A stretch of DNA of 64,000 nucleotides from Polynucleobacter sp. MWH-UH35A (GCF_018687075.1 NZ_CP061285.1:1116001-1180000), one strand, 5' to 3'. Positions 1 to 9,560 are shown, numbered from the stretch's first letter. The notes: generated from the sequence alone by a model not told the origin. Numbers and translations are program-made.

Positions 1-190
1 CATCAAAGGCTTTGGCAAGATTTTGGAAGCAGTAGAACAAACTGCACCACTACGTCGCAATGTCACAATTGATGATGTGGGCAATACTGCTGCATTCTTG
101 TTGTCTGATCTTGCCAATGGCATTACCGCCGAAATCATTTACGTAGATAACGGCTTTAGCCAAGTAGTTGGCGGAATGGATGAGGTTTGA
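1..190 (+). CDS. fabI: Enoyl-[acyl-carrier-protein] reductase (NADH), C-terminal end (partial)
   Basis: The first 62 codons are open in frame 2 and end at TGA 188-190. The peptide runs from IKGFGKILE through [16 protein letters not shown] to [13 protein letters not shown], which is the characteristic C-terminus of FabI: substrate-loop helix, the DVGN motif, then YVDxG. FabI reduces enoyl-ACP in the last step of each fatty-acid elongation cycle in the cytoplasm. The N-terminus, with the Rossmann glycine motif and catalytic Tyr/Lys, lies before the window. The stop overlaps the TTG start of the next gene (TTGA), so the two may be translationally coupled. The family is confident from the tail alone. 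Confidence 0.9.
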   Translation, partial: IKGFGKILEAVEQTAPLRRNVTIDDVGNTAAFLLSDLANGITAEIIYVDNGFSQVVGGMDEV

Positions 191-1515
191 GCATTTCACT
201 ACGCGAAGCCCTAAAGTTTTGGGCCAAGCTAGGCTTCATTAGTTTTGGTGGGCCCGCAGGACAGATTGCCGTCCTGCATCAAGAGGTAGTTGAGAAGCGC
301 CGCTGGATTTCAGAGCGGCGCTTTTTACATGCGCTCAACTATTGCATGCTCTTACCGGGACCCGAAGCTCAACAGCTAGTTACTTACATTGGTTGGCTGA
401 TGCACCGCACCTGGGGCGGTATTCTGGCAGGCACACTCTTTGTGCTGCCCTCCTTATTTATCTTAATAGGCTTATCTTGGGTATATCTCACCTTCGGACA
501 GGTTTCTTGGATCGCCGCCATCTTTTTTGGCATTAAACCTGCAGTCACGGCAATCGTGTTGCATGCTGCCGTGCGTATAGGCAAACGCACGATTCGCAAT
601 CAAGCGCTCCAATGGATTGCACTTGGATCTTTTCTTGCCATCTTCATTCTCAATCTTGCTTTTCCTATCATCGTATTGATCGCCGCCGCCATTGGCTATT
701 TGGGAGGCAAACGATATCCGGAATATTTTCAACAAGGAAGTGCGCACAGTAAAAATGAATCGATGCAGCATGAGAGCGCCATCATCGATGATCACACCCC
801 TACGCCTGAGCATGCCAAATTTTCTTATACAAAAACAATCCGCCATAGCCTGGTGGCTTTCTCTTGCTGGCTCATTCCGATTGGTGCCTTAGTAGCAATC
901 TTTGGCTGGAAGACCTTGTATTTCAATATCGCCTGGTTCTTTACCAAGGCCGCCTTTCTGACCTTTGGTGGCGCATATGCAGTGTTGCCATACGTGTATC
1001 AAGGGGCTGTAGAACACTTTCATTGGCTTAGTGCCAGCCAAATGATTGATGGCTTAGCGCTCGGTGAAACTACACCAGGCCCACTGATTATGGTGGTTGC
1101 CTTTGTAGGCTACCTTGCCGGCCATATTCAACATGCAATTGGAGCAAGTAATCCTTTTTGGTTTGGTGTGATTGGCGCCTGTGTTGCCACGTGGTTTACT
1201 TTTTTACCCTCCTTCTTTTTTATCTTGGTTGGTGGCCCACTCATCGAATCAACGCATGGCAAACTTGCATTCACTGCACCCCTAACAGCAATCACTGCTG
1301 CAGTCGTTGGCGTCATTGCTAATCTAGGCCTATTTTTTGCCTATCACGTCTTTTTACCAAGTGGTTTTGGTGGCCCCATTTCTTGGGTTTCTATTCTCAT
1401 TTGTGCCTTCGCTGGATTGGCCTTGTTTAAGTTTCAAAAGGGTGTTTTGACAGTATTGGGTGGCTCCGCATTAGCTGGATTGCTATTTCATTACATCTCC
1501 CTTTTGCTTGGGTAA
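187..1515 (+). CDS. chrA: Chromate transporter, long-chain ChrA (CHR family)
   Basis: A 442-residue membrane protein with the two-domain architecture of long-chain CHR transporters, which export chromate from the cytoplasm. The N-terminal half carries [12 protein letters not shown] (about residues 20-31) and [10 protein letters not shown] (about 55-64). The C-terminal half repeats the pattern with [11 protein letters not shown] and [14 protein letters not shown]. Several hydrophobic segments flank each motif, and a hydrophilic linker lies at about residues 180-215. The start is a TTG overlapping the fabI stop; no better ATG precedes the first conserved motif, so this start is probable but not certain. 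No chrB regulator is next to it, and substrate assignment rests on family membership only. Confidence 0.88.
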   Translation: MSISLREALKFWAKLGFISFGGPAGQIAVLHQEVVEKRRWISERRFLHALNYCMLLPGPEAQQLVTYIGWLMHRTWGGILAGTLFVLPSLFILIGLSWVYLTFGQVSWIAAIFFGIKPAVTAIVLHAAVRIGKRTIRNQALQWIALGSFLAIFILNLAFPIIVLIAAAIGYLGGKRYPEYFQQGSAHSKNESMQHESAIIDDHTPTPEHAKFSYTKTIRHSLVAFSCWLIPIGALVAIFGWKTLYFNIAWFFTKAAFLTFGGAYAVLPYVYQGAVEHFHWLSASQMIDGLALGETTPGPLIMVVAFVGYLAGHIQHAIGASNPFWFGVIGACVATWFTFLPSFFFILVGGPLIESTHGKLAFTAPLTAITAAVVGVIANLGLFFAYHVFLPSGFGGPISWVSILICAFAGLALFKFQKGVLTVLGGSALAGLLFHYISLLLG

Positions 1516-1548
1516 GTTTTGGGGTGAATTTTTTTCAAGATTGGCATA

Positions 1549-2433
1549 ATGGAACTTATGCGAGTCGAACCACAAACCATCACCCACTTACATGAATGGC
1601 TTGGTAAAACCGAGTCCCTTCAAGACACAGTCACAGCGGCGCCCGTTCGCGCACTCTCAGCCACCTTAGATCGCGAAGATCCAGCGCCTAGTCAAGGCAC
1701 TTTCTTGCCTGAGCTATGGCACTGGCTGTATTTCTTGCCCCATGCGCGCGAATCCGAAATTGGTCCCGATGGCCATCCAAAGCGTGGTGGCTTTCTACCG
1801 CCAGTTCCATTGCCTCGTCGTATGTGGGCAGGTAGCCGTATTGAATGGCTAAATCCGCTTGCCGTTGGCGATGAAATTGAGCGAGTCTCTACGATTAAAT
1901 CAGTAACTCACAAAGCGGGTCGTACTGGTGATTTGATTTTCGTGTTGGTTAATCACAAGATCTCCAATCAAAAAGGACTTGCCATTATCGAAGAGCATGA
2001 CATCGTGTATCGCGACGCACCCGGACCCGATGACAAACCAGTTGCCCCCACACCTGCACCCACTGATGCTCAGTGGAGCAAAACAATTACACCTGATGAT
2101 GTACTTTTATTTCGTTACTCCGCACTAACGTTTAATGGTCATCGTATTCACTACGATCGTAAATATGTGACAGAGGTTGAGGGTTATCCAGGTCTCATCG
2201 TGCACGGTCCTTTGATTGCAACTCTATTGGTAGACTTAGTGCGCCAAAGTATTCCTGGATGCAAGCTCAAGAGTTTTGAATTCCGCGCGATTCGCCCAAC
2301 TTTCGATATCAATATCTTTAAGGTGAGCGCCAAGCCCGATTTAGCAAAAGATCCTAGCGGCAATACGATTGCAATTTGGGCGCAAGATCACGAAGGTTGG
2401 CTTACGATGCAAGCTAGCGCTGTTCTAGCTTAG
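1549..2433 (+). CDS. MaoC/FAS1-like dehydratase (candidate itaconyl-/mesaconyl-CoA hydratase)
   Basis: A 294-residue protein of the double hot-dog hydratase type (HTD2/FAS1-like dehydratase). The N-terminal half holds PLPRRMWAGSRIEW. The C-terminal half holds FNGHRIHYDRKYVTEVEGYPG followed by IVHGPLIATLL, the MaoC-type hydratase signature with catalytic Asp/His. Relatives include mesaconyl-C4-CoA and itaconyl-CoA hydratases, which form citramalyl-CoA. It is the first gene of a tight same-strand row with MmgE/PrpD and a CitE-like lyase, which supports C5-dicarboxyl-CoA catabolism. The exact substrate is inference. ATG 1558 is an alternative start three codons in. Confidence 0.75.
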   Translation: MELMRVEPQTITHLHEWLGKTESLQDTVTAAPVRALSATLDREDPAPSQGTFLPELWHWLYFLPHARESEIGPDGHPKRGGFLPPVPLPRRMWAGSRIEWLNPLAVGDEIERVSTIKSVTHKAGRTGDLIFVLVNHKISNQKGLAIIEEHDIVYRDAPGPDDKPVAPTPAPTDAQWSKTITPDDVLLFRYSALTFNGHRIHYDRKYVTEVEGYPGLIVHGPLIATLLVDLVRQSIPGCKLKSFEFRAIRPTFDINIFKVSAKPDLAKDPSGNTIAIWAQDHEGWLTMQASAVLA

Positions 2434-2452
2434 CCTCTATTTAGTTAAGGTA

Positions 2453-3829
2453 ATGAACACCCTACATCCCTCTCGCGAACTCGCTAAGTTTGCAGCCAAT
2501 CTGCAAGTGAGCGATATACCCGCAGATGTTCTGAATCGCGCCGAAGACCTATTAGTCGATTGGTTTGGTTCGGTTATTGCAGGTAAAGGCTCGCGCCCAG
2601 TCGAACTCATTACGCAGTTTGCGCAAAATATGGGCGGCTTTGATGCAACACACTCTGGCCCTGCGGAGGTTTTAGTTTCTCGCAAAACCTCTAGTCCTTT
2701 TTTAGCGGCAATGGCTAATGCTGCAGCATCACATGTTGCTGAGCAAGACGACGTACACAATGGCTCCGTCTTTCATCCAGCCACTGTCGTATTTCCACCA
2801 GCGCTTGCTTGTGCTCAAGCGATAGGCGCCTGTGGTGAAGAGTTGTTAGTGGCTGCAGTAGCAGGCTATGAAGTAGGTATTCGGGTTGGTGAATTTTTAG
2901 GCCGTTCCCATTACAAGGTATTTCATACTACTGGCACTGCTGGTACATTAGCCGCCGCTGCTGCAGTTGGACGCCTTCTCAAGCTTTCCCCCGAACAGAT
3001 GCTTAACGCCTTTGGCTCTGCAGGCACGCAGTCCGCCGGCCTTTGGGAGTTCTTACGTGACGCAGCCGACTCTAAGCAACTACATACAGCACATGCCGCT
3101 TCAACCGGATTAATGTCTGCCTATATTGCACAAGCAGGTTTTACAGGTGCTCAACATATTCTGGAGGGCAAGCAAGGTTTAGCAGCGGGCATCTCCAGTG
3201 ATAGCGACCCTAGCAAACTCATTGATCGACTCGGTAGTCGCTGGGCACTAGCAGAGACAAGCTTTAAGTATTACGCTTCATGCCGTCACACACACCCAGC
3301 AGCCGATGCATTACTGCAAGTGATGTTGGCACACAAACTGGCGCCGAGCGAAATTGCTAAAGTAGAAACCTTGGTTCATCAAGGTGCAATTGATGTCTTG
3401 GGTCCAGTGACTGACCCAGCAACTGTGCACCAATCGAAATTCTCCATGGGCACTGTACTTGCGCTGGTAGCCCACTATCAATTTGCTGGATTACAAGAAT
3501 TCGATCAACACTTTCATGATGCTGAGATCTGCGCATTCCGTGAGCGCGTTTCTATGACACTGGATCCTGAGGTGGATGGAGCTTACCCACAACGTTGGAT
3601 TGGCAAAGTTAAAGTTCATCTCAATAATGGACAAATCCTAGAGGGTCGCGTGGATGAACCCAAGGGCGACCCTGGAAATACCTTGTCTCGCACAGAAATC
3701 GCCGACAAAGCAATGCGCTTAGCCGCTTACAGTGGCGGCGCAAGCCAAACAGAGATGAGTAAAGCAATCGATCTCTTGTGGAATATTCGCAAACAAGCCA
3801 AGATAGGCTTTCTTCTTCCGTCGAACTAG
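2453..3829 (+). CDS. MmgE/PrpD family protein
   Basis: A 458-residue full-length MmgE/PrpD protein. Recognisable parts are the early LVDWFGSVIAGKGSRP segment, the central HVAEQDDVHNGSVFHPATVV block, the GTAGTLAAAAAVGRLL helix, and the later FKYYASCRHTHPAADALL motif. The family includes 2-methylcitrate dehydratase (PrpD) and cis-aconitate decarboxylase; many members are uncharacterised dehydratases or decarboxylases of tricarboxylic acids. An AAGG sequence a few bases before ATG 2453 serves as ribosome-binding site. It lies 19 bases after the hydratase and 14 before the lyase, so an operon is likely. No prpB or prpC neighbours are present, so methylcitrate-cycle PrpD is less likely than a side-pathway enzyme. 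Confidence 0.8.
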   Translation: MNTLHPSRELAKFAANLQVSDIPADVLNRAEDLLVDWFGSVIAGKGSRPVELITQFAQNMGGFDATHSGPAEVLVSRKTSSPFLAAMANAAASHVAEQDDVHNGSVFHPATVVFPPALACAQAIGACGEELLVAAVAGYEVGIRVGEFLGRSHYKVFHTTGTAGTLAAAAAVGRLLKLSPEQMLNAFGSAGTQSAGLWEFLRDAADSKQLHTAHAASTGLMSAYIAQAGFTGAQHILEGKQGLAAGISSDSDPSKLIDRLGSRWALAETSFKYYASCRHTHPAADALLQVMLAHKLAPSEIAKVETLVHQGAIDVLGPVTDPATVHQSKFSMGTVLALVAHYQFAGLQEFDQHFHDAEICAFRERVSMTLDPEVDGAYPQRWIGKVKVHLNNGQILEGRVDEPKGDPGNTLSRTEIADKAMRLAAYSGGASQTEMSKAIDLLWNIRKQAKIGFLLPSN

Positions 3830-3843
3830 TTACAACCTTATTT

Positions 3844-4689
3844 ATGAATCCACTTGATACGCCCCTAGGCTTTTGCACTAACTTTCTATTTGTGCCAGGC
3901 ACTCGCCCAGATCGTTTTACAAAGGCCCTCGACAGCGGTGCTAGTGGTGTGGTCCTAGATTTAGAGGATGCGGTTGCGGAGGAAGACAAAGTTTCTGCAC
4001 GCGATGCCATTCGTTCCGCGTGGCCTACCTTCAGCCCTGAGCAGAAGAAGCGCTTAGTCATTCGCACAAACTCACCAGGTAGCAAGTTTTATGCTGCCGA
4101 CTTAATCCTCGCTCAAGAACTTCAAGTCACCTGTCTATTAATCCCTAAAAGTGAATCGGTCGATCAAATCAATGGTGCCGCCCTCATTCTTCCGAATACC
4201 GCAATCATTCCGATGATTGAAACTGCAATTGGCCTGGATCACTTAAAAGCCATCGCAAACTCCAATCAAGTGATCCGCCTTGCTTTAGGTAATTTAGATT
4301 TACAAGCAGATCTTGGCATGGTGTGTGACCGCCAAGAAACCGAATTGCAAACTGCTCGCTATCAAATTGTCTTGGCATCGCGTCTTGCACAAATTGCCCC
4401 GCCTATTGATGGGGTTACGCCATCGACCGATGACCTAGAGCGCATTACTGATGATGCCGAGCGCGCAAAGCGCATGGGCTTTGGTGGAAAGCTCTGCATT
4501 CACCCAAAACAAGTGGCCATTGTCATTAAAGCGTTTACCCCAACAGAAGAGGAGCTTGCTTGGGCTAAGAGGGTCATTGAGGCCGATAAAGCATCCAAAG
4601 GTGGCGCCGTCAAACTGGATGGCCGAATGATCGATCGACCCGTCGTTTTATTGGCCCAAAGAACACTAGCAATTACTGGTAAACACTAA
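3844..4689 (+). CDS. CitE-like CoA-ester lyase (HpcH/HpaI family; candidate citramalyl-CoA lyase)
   Basis: A 281-residue TIM-barrel lyase. It shows FLFVPGTRPDRFTKALDSGA near the N-terminus, then VLDLEDAVAEEDKVSAR with the acidic metal ligands, PMIETAIGL in the middle, and GFGGKLCIHPKQV near the end. These are typical of CitE/malyl-CoA/citramalyl-CoA lyases, which split beta-hydroxyacyl-CoA into acetyl-CoA and a 2-oxoacid using Mg2+. An upstream in-frame GTG at 3778 would overlap the previous gene by 52 bases. ATG 3844 fits the family N-terminus and follows the preceding stop, so I chose it. With the upstream hydratase it could turn itaconyl- or mesaconyl-CoA into pyruvate and acetyl-CoA. Confidence 0.82.
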   Translation: MNPLDTPLGFCTNFLFVPGTRPDRFTKALDSGASGVVLDLEDAVAEEDKVSARDAIRSAWPTFSPEQKKRLVIRTNSPGSKFYAADLILAQELQVTCLLIPKSESVDQINGAALILPNTAIIPMIETAIGLDHLKAIANSNQVIRLALGNLDLQADLGMVCDRQETELQTARYQIVLASRLAQIAPPIDGVTPSTDDLERITDDAERAKRMGFGGKLCIHPKQVAIVIKAFTPTEEELAWAKRVIEADKASKGGAVKLDGRMIDRPVVLLAQRTLAITGKH

Positions 4690-4756
4690 GGTCTTTAGTT
4701 GCGAAAATAGTTCTAAAACTGGCAAAATTGGTCAACATAAAAACAAGATGGAGACC

Positions 4757-5749
4757 ATGATGAAACTCAAAAAGTTCGTATTTTCAGGAATTGCCGCTGC
4801 ATTAACTGCAGGCGCATTTCTGAGCACTAGCGCCCTAGCCCAAAAAGATTGGCCTACTAAGTCAATTACCCTTGTCGTTCCATTTGCTGCTGGCGGCCCA
4901 ACCGATTCTGTTGCACGCTTAATTGCCGTCCCGATGGGTCAAGCATTAGGCCAAACAGTCGTAGTGGAAAACGTAAATGGTGCCGGCGGAACAATTGCCA
5001 GCACTAAAGTTGCGCGAGCAGCGCCTGATGGCTACACCATCTATCTCCATCACATGGGAATGGCAACTGCCAATGCTTTGTACGACAAGCTGCCATATGA
5101 CCCAATGAGCAACTTTGAATACATTGGTCAAGTTGCTGATGTGCCAATGGTGCTCCTAGGCAAAAAAGATCTCCCAGCAAATAACTTTAAAGAGCTCGAG
5201 GCCTACATCAAAGCCAACGGCTCGAAAGTCACCATGGCAAACGCAGGACCTGGTGCCGTCTCCCAACTTTGCGGACTCTTGTTTCAGAGTCGCATGGGCG
5301 TCAAACTCACCAACATACCTTACAAAGGAACTGGCCCTGCCTTGACCGACTTACTAGGCGGTCAGGTTGACTTGTTATGCGATCAAACTACCCAAACCAT
5401 TCCTTACATTAAAGATGGTCGTGTAAAAGCATTTGGCACAACAACACTCAAGCGCTTGCCAGCAATCCCAAATGTACCCACCTTGGACGAACAGGGCTTG
5501 AAAGGCTTTGAGGTCAAAGTTTGGCACGGCATGTACACACCAAAAGGTGTTCCTAAGCCTATCTTGGATAAGTTGAATGCCGCCTTGAAAACAGCACTCA
5601 ATACTCCTGACGTGAAAAAACGTTTAGAAGATGCCAATATCGATATTGTTTCTCCGGACAAGATAACTCCAAATGGTCTCAAGTCACATCTTGAGGCAGA
5701 AATTAATAAATGGGGTCCAATCATTCGTAAGTCAAACATTCCAGACTAA
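4757..5749 (+). CDS. Bug-family tripartite tricarboxylate transporter substrate-binding protein (TctC-like)
   Basis: About 330 residues with a Sec signal peptide (MKLKKFVFSGIAAALTAG ending at ALAQ), then WPTKSITLVVPFAAGGPTDS, the family hallmark, and later GGQVDLLCDQTTQTIPYIKDG. Bug proteins are periplasmic receptors for carboxylates such as citrate. A GGAG ribosome-binding site at 4750-4753 overlaps an upstream in-frame ATG (4748), so translation more likely begins at ATG 4757 or 4760. It follows the C5-acid enzyme row, so it may bind that pathway's substrate. The membrane subunits TctA and TctB are not in the window, as is common for the expanded Bug families of Burkholderiales. Confidence 0.88.
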   Translation: MMKLKKFVFSGIAAALTAGAFLSTSALAQKDWPTKSITLVVPFAAGGPTDSVARLIAVPMGQALGQTVVVENVNGAGGTIASTKVARAAPDGYTIYLHHMGMATANALYDKLPYDPMSNFEYIGQVADVPMVLLGKKDLPANNFKELEAYIKANGSKVTMANAGPGAVSQLCGLLFQSRMGVKLTNIPYKGTGPALTDLLGGQVDLLCDQTTQTIPYIKDGRVKAFGTTTLKRLPAIPNVPTLDEQGLKGFEVKVWHGMYTPKGVPKPILDKLNAALKTALNTPDVKKRLEDANIDIVSPDKITPNGLKSHLEAEINKWGPIIRKSNIPD

Positions 5750-5767
5750 GCACTAACTGTGATCAAT

Positions 5768-5795
5768 AAAAAAGCCAGCTTTTGCTGGCTTTTTT
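5768..5795 (+). terminator. Rho-independent terminator after the Bug gene
   Basis: An A6 run, stem GCCAGC, TTTT loop, GCTGGC and then T6. The A and T flanks make it work in both directions, so it can end both the Bug gene and the convergent membrane-protein operon. Confidence 0.85.
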
Positions 5796-5820
5796 GCTGG
5801 CCTTTTTACTGACTTTTTAA

Positions 5821-6435
5821 TTATCCTGGTCTAAACAAATATCCAGAACGGGCTTTGTCACGACGCTTTCTGTAAAGCATTCCAATAAAAGCAAACAGAG
5901 CCCAAATAGCCAAGAATGGATCGAGCAGATAATCCCAAAGATTAGCGGATTCGTGCCAATGGGCAGCCCAAGCAATGATGGCGATAGCAATAATCCAAAC
6001 GCCCTTACTCCAATTCGCCAAGCCACAGACTAAGGCTATTAATAGCACCGCCCCAAGGAATGCAATCGATCCGTACCCCCAAGCATAAGGATCGATCATT
6101 CCCAATCCCAAAGCAAATGGATAAAAACACAAGGCAATGATTGCCAGCATCAATTTAAAAGCAAGTGGTATAGGCTTACTCGATGGCAATAATGAGCTCC
6201 ATAACAATAAAGTCAGCACAACACTCAAATCACCGGTGATGCCTCGTACATAGGCAATCAAAGGTAGATTCATGCCCAAAGGCCAAAATACGATATTGCC
6301 AATCAAAAGAGCCAGGAATACTTTTGTGGCAAATGGAAAAGGATTTGGGAAGAATTTTTGCAAAGCCCAAATACATACAACCGCACTGGTAATAGACAGC
6401 TCCATTAAAGCGAAGGTTTGCATTAATGAGTTCAT
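5821..6435 (-). CDS. Hypothetical multi-spanning membrane protein
   Basis: A 204-residue protein with about six or seven hydrophobic segments and a basic C-terminal tail (YRKRRDKARSGYLFRPG). I do not recognise its family. It is the third gene of a coupled operon: its start codon overlaps the stop of the sialidase-like gene by 4 bases (ATGA). That gene in turn overlaps an ArnT-like glycosyltransferase in the same way. Context therefore suggests a role in surface glycan modification or transport of lipid-linked sugar, but nothing in the sequence proves it. Confidence 0.7.
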   Translation of the reverse strand: MNSLMQTFALMELSITSAVVCIWALQKFFPNPFPFATKVFLALLIGNIVFWPLGMNLPLIAYVRGITGDLSVVLTLLLWSSLLPSSKPIPLAFKLMLAIIALCFYPFALGLGMIDPYAWGYGSIAFLGAVLLIALVCGLANWSKGVWIIAIAIIAWAAHWHESANLWDYLLDPFLAIWALFAFIGMLYRKRRDKARSGYLFRPG

Positions 6436-7670
6436 TGTTGCACCTCCTGATGCAAAGCCTCTACATCCAAAGATGGTAGCTTGCTTAAAGCATGTTTCAA
6501 CCAGCCCCCCGAGAAATACCGATGCCGAATTTTCTTGCGATCCCAGGTGTATACCAAATGCGCATCATCACCATTTGCTGTGATTAAGTAAGGGTATGAG
6601 AATTCTTTTCTTTGTGCATCAGGCAGGGATTCATCATCCTCTAAAACTTCAACGATTTGCCAACGATCCGATTTCACATCACTCATTAATAGGGCCAGGC
6701 GATAACGGCCATTTTCAATATTATTTAATACCAGAATACGAGCGCCGTTATTGAGTGTTAGTCCCGCAACTGCAGAGTTTGGATTGGCAATCGCCAAGTC
6801 ATCTGATTGCTGCCAGCTTTGGCCTGCATTTTGGGTTTGACTAACCGGAATTTGTTTTGGCAAACTCGAACTCCGCGTCTGCCGAAAATAAGCACTGGCA
6901 TCTTGCGCATTATTCACAAACACCAGCGGCTGAATCGCACTGCGACCTGAGCTCATACGGCGCTTATCAATCACTTGACCTGCGTCGATTCTGAGAAACT
7001 CTCCAAAGCGCCCTATCCACTCGTGATAAGCAGGCAATCCTAAGAGACCATCAGCAAATATCACACTTGGAGATTTAACGAGGGTGCTTAAGTTCAGCAA
7101 AGGCGAACTCACCAGACGCTGTGGATTGCTCCACGTCAAACCTTCATCATCAGAGCTGATTGCTGAAATAGAACTCCCGGCCCAACCACCAATAGAAACC
7201 GTTACAAAGAATAATTGCAGTCGTCCATCAGCCAACCTTGCGGGAACAGGGTTGCCCAACTTAGCAATATACCGAGCAAGACCCTTCTCTGCGCTAATGC
7301 GATCTATGACAACTGTTGGAGCACTCCAGTTGGCTGATTTTGCATCGTATACAGAGCTATAGATTGATACATCTGCAGCACCCTCACGACTTCCAGCAAA
7401 CCAAAATGCTCTCACTGCACCGTCTTTTAAGGCAATCAAGGATGCCGCATGAACTGAGGCAGCCCCCGTATCTGGCAACCAATTCGATAAAGGTGCAGAA
7501 ATGCTCAATTTGGTTGAGTCTTTTGATTTGGTAGCAACGACTTCCTCTGCGACCTCATCTAATTGGGGGGCAGATACCATAAATGGTGCCCACACTGGAC
7601 GACTATCAATATGCAGAAAACCAATCACAGCGGCAAGCAATAAAAAACAAAGGGCAATCACGCGACTCAT
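6432..7670 (-). CDS. Sialidase-like exo-glycosidase with BNR/Asp-box repeats
   Basis: A 412-residue protein with an N-terminal signal or anchor segment (VIALCFLLLAAVIGFLHI). The beta-propeller-like body contains Asp-box motifs such as SDDEGLTWS and TQNAGQSWQ, and a FWFAGSREGAADVSI stretch resembling the RIP/arginine region of sialidases. The family cleaves terminal sialic or related acids, or acts as a glycan-binding propeller; catalytic Tyr/Glu pairs could not be assigned. Its start overlaps the glycosyltransferase stop (ATGA at 7667-7670), and its own stop overlaps the downstream membrane protein. It is probably exported to the periplasm or outer surface. Substrate is unknown. Confidence 0.7.
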   Translation of the reverse strand: MSRVIALCFLLLAAVIGFLHIDSRPVWAPFMVSAPQLDEVAEEVVATKSKDSTKLSISAPLSNWLPDTGAASVHAASLIALKDGAVRAFWFAGSREGAADVSIYSSVYDAKSANWSAPTVVIDRISAEKGLARYIAKLGNPVPARLADGRLQLFFVTVSIGGWAGSSISAISSDDEGLTWSNPQRLVSSPLLNLSTLVKSPSVIFADGLLGLPAYHEWIGRFGEFLRIDAGQVIDKRRMSSGRSAIQPLVFVNNAQDASAYFRQTRSSSLPKQIPVSQTQNAGQSWQQSDDLAIANPNSAVAGLTLNNGARILVLNNIENGRYRLALLMSDVKSDRWQIVEVLEDDESLPDAQRKEFSYPYLITANGDDAHLVYTWDRKKIRHRYFSGGWLKHALSKLPSLDVEALHQEVQQ

Positions 7671-9388
7671 CTACAAACATCCTTAATATTGGATACATCT
7701 GGAATAGCAGCAGGAGTAGAAACGAGGTATTCGGTAACAAATAAATGCTTACCAACTTGACCCATAAGCATCTCCTGAATTTCTTGATTGGAGTGTCGGG
7801 CTCGCATTTCCATTCTTTGCCCAACAATCTGGCAAGACTCGCAGAGTTCTGGCGCAACACCGAGAGGTACATGAACCGCTACCAAAGGATAGGCGATCGT
7901 TAATGCATTCACATCAGCAGCATCTTTGGCTAAATATCCATGGAGTTTTGCGCCTGGCATTAGCAGTCGATACTCTTCATCCTTAGCGCGGTAGTCACAT
8001 GGAATCCACACGTCTTTGCCTTGTAGCTGGGCAATAGTTTCTGCGGAGTAACGCCCTAAACGTCCCTCTAAGGGAGAGAGGCTGCTAGTCAAAGCGCAAT
8101 AAACGAGGAAACAAGCAGCTAAGGCCAAGGTTTTAGTTTGGCTACGTTTCAATAAACCAATCAAAACGATTAGCAAGCTCGCCGCCATCAAGACCCAATG
8201 ACAATAGGAGTAAGTCCATGCTCCAGCATCACCCATCAAACCGGAGAGCTGAAGATTGATGCCAATCCACAGCAATAGCGACAACACTAACAATTGCAAA
8301 AGCAAAGCAATACGAAAACCCCATAGAGGTAATCTATCCCAATACAAGGCAATCAATGCTGCAAATGCTGGCATGACCGGCAAAAGATAACGGCCAGATC
8401 GCTGACTAGGCAAACTAAATACAATAAAGAATGCAGCAATCAATAACAGCAGTAGAACCTCTTCCAAACTGAGAAATCGACGCTTACGCCAGGACTGCAC
8501 CAAACTCGAAATCAGTACAAAGCTAAATAAACCAGCATTAGCAATCGTGGTGATCATTAAAAGCCATATGCTGTCACCGCCGCGCAGTAAATCCATGAGA
8601 TAACTAGACTGGCGCGCAGCAAATTTGCCAGCATTCTCTCCCAATACAAACTCATTCCAAACGGCCTCTGGGTTGGGGTCCAAAGCAAACCACAAGGTAA
8701 ATATTCCTAAAGCAAGTGCAACAATCATGACTAGCTTATATAAATCTAGAATGAGCACCTTGGGGATACTCCACTGCTGCCAACGCCAGTAATACAGGCC
8801 TAAAGCAAATGAGGCGGGGACAATGTAGGCAAACGATTTTGCAAATAAGGCAAAACCAAAACAAATGCCTGCCATGAGTGGGAAAAAGAATTTAGACTCA
8901 AACGCACTCTTCCCCCAATACAGAACAGCAAAAAATGGTAGTGATATCCAAAATACTTCTGGGGGATCAGCCAAGAATGGCCGGCCATATCGATAGGTTG
9001 CAAAAAAGGAGAGCCAGACTGCTGCGGCCAATATTCCAGTTTGGGCATTGCCGCTAAAACGTCGTACAGCTAAAAATAAGAAAAATGCTGTGAGTCCGGT
9101 ATACAAAACACTGGGCCAACGCAAATCTGCCAGAGTCCATTCGCTTGCCCAATGGGTGCTAGCAATACCCTGCCAAAAAATGAGTGGGGGTTTTGTATTT
9201 TTGATCCCCTCCATCTCCGATTGGAGTGGTAACCAGTGACCCGCATCCGCCGTCATCCGCACAATATGCATATAGGGATATTCATCCCCATTTTTTGGGG
9301 CAAAGCGACTATCCAAACCATAAAGGTAGGTAAATACACCTAAAAGGACTACCAATATGGCAGAACGGTAAGAAAATGAAGCTCGCAT
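7667..9388 (-). CDS. ArnT-like glycosyltransferase family 39 membrane protein
   Basis: 573 residues, with about eleven hydrophobic segments in the first 420 residues and a soluble C-terminal domain. The first periplasmic loop contains NGDEYPYMHIVRM and KNTKPPLIFWQG, corresponding to the acidic catalytic loop and the K-x-PLxxW motif of PMT/ArnT glycosyltransferases. These move a sugar from undecaprenyl phosphate onto lipid A, glycan or protein at the periplasmic face. It is the first gene of the three-gene minus-strand operon. Transfer of 4-amino-arabinose specifically is not supported, because no arn pathway genes are near. Confidence 0.8.
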   Translation of the reverse strand: MRASFSYRSAILVVLLGVFTYLYGLDSRFAPKNGDEYPYMHIVRMTADAGHWLPLQSEMEGIKNTKPPLIFWQGIASTHWASEWTLADLRWPSVLYTGLTAFFLFLAVRRFSGNAQTGILAAAVWLSFFATYRYGRPFLADPPEVFWISLPFFAVLYWGKSAFESKFFFPLMAGICFGFALFAKSFAYIVPASFALGLYYWRWQQWSIPKVLILDLYKLVMIVALALGIFTLWFALDPNPEAVWNEFVLGENAGKFAARQSSYLMDLLRGGDSIWLLMITTIANAGLFSFVLISSLVQSWRKRRFLSLEEVLLLLLIAAFFIVFSLPSQRSGRYLLPVMPAFAALIALYWDRLPLWGFRIALLLQLLVLSLLLWIGINLQLSGLMGDAGAWTYSYCHWVLMAASLLIVLIGLLKRSQTKTLALAACFLVYCALTSSLSPLEGRLGRYSAETIAQLQGKDVWIPCDYRAKDEEYRLLMPGAKLHGYLAKDAADVNALTIAYPLVAVHVPLGVAPELCESCQIVGQRMEMRARHSNQEIQEMLMGQVGKHLFVTEYLVSTPAAIPDVSNIKDVCR

Positions 9389-9560
9389 TCCTATAGTTTA
9401 TAGGGCTTACTCAAAAATCGAATAAAAAACGGTGGCAAGCAGATTTTCGAATGAGCTTATGAAAATTGTGTCTGAAATGAATCCCCTATTTCAGCACCTT
9501 CTTGATTAAGATGCTAGCAATGCAATATGCATTTCATTACCCTGAATGGAGACAGACTTT

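Noticed and set aside
3621..4085. Minus-strand open frame across MmgE/PrpD and the lyase
   Set aside because: It spans two convincing plus-strand genes and has no conserved pattern.
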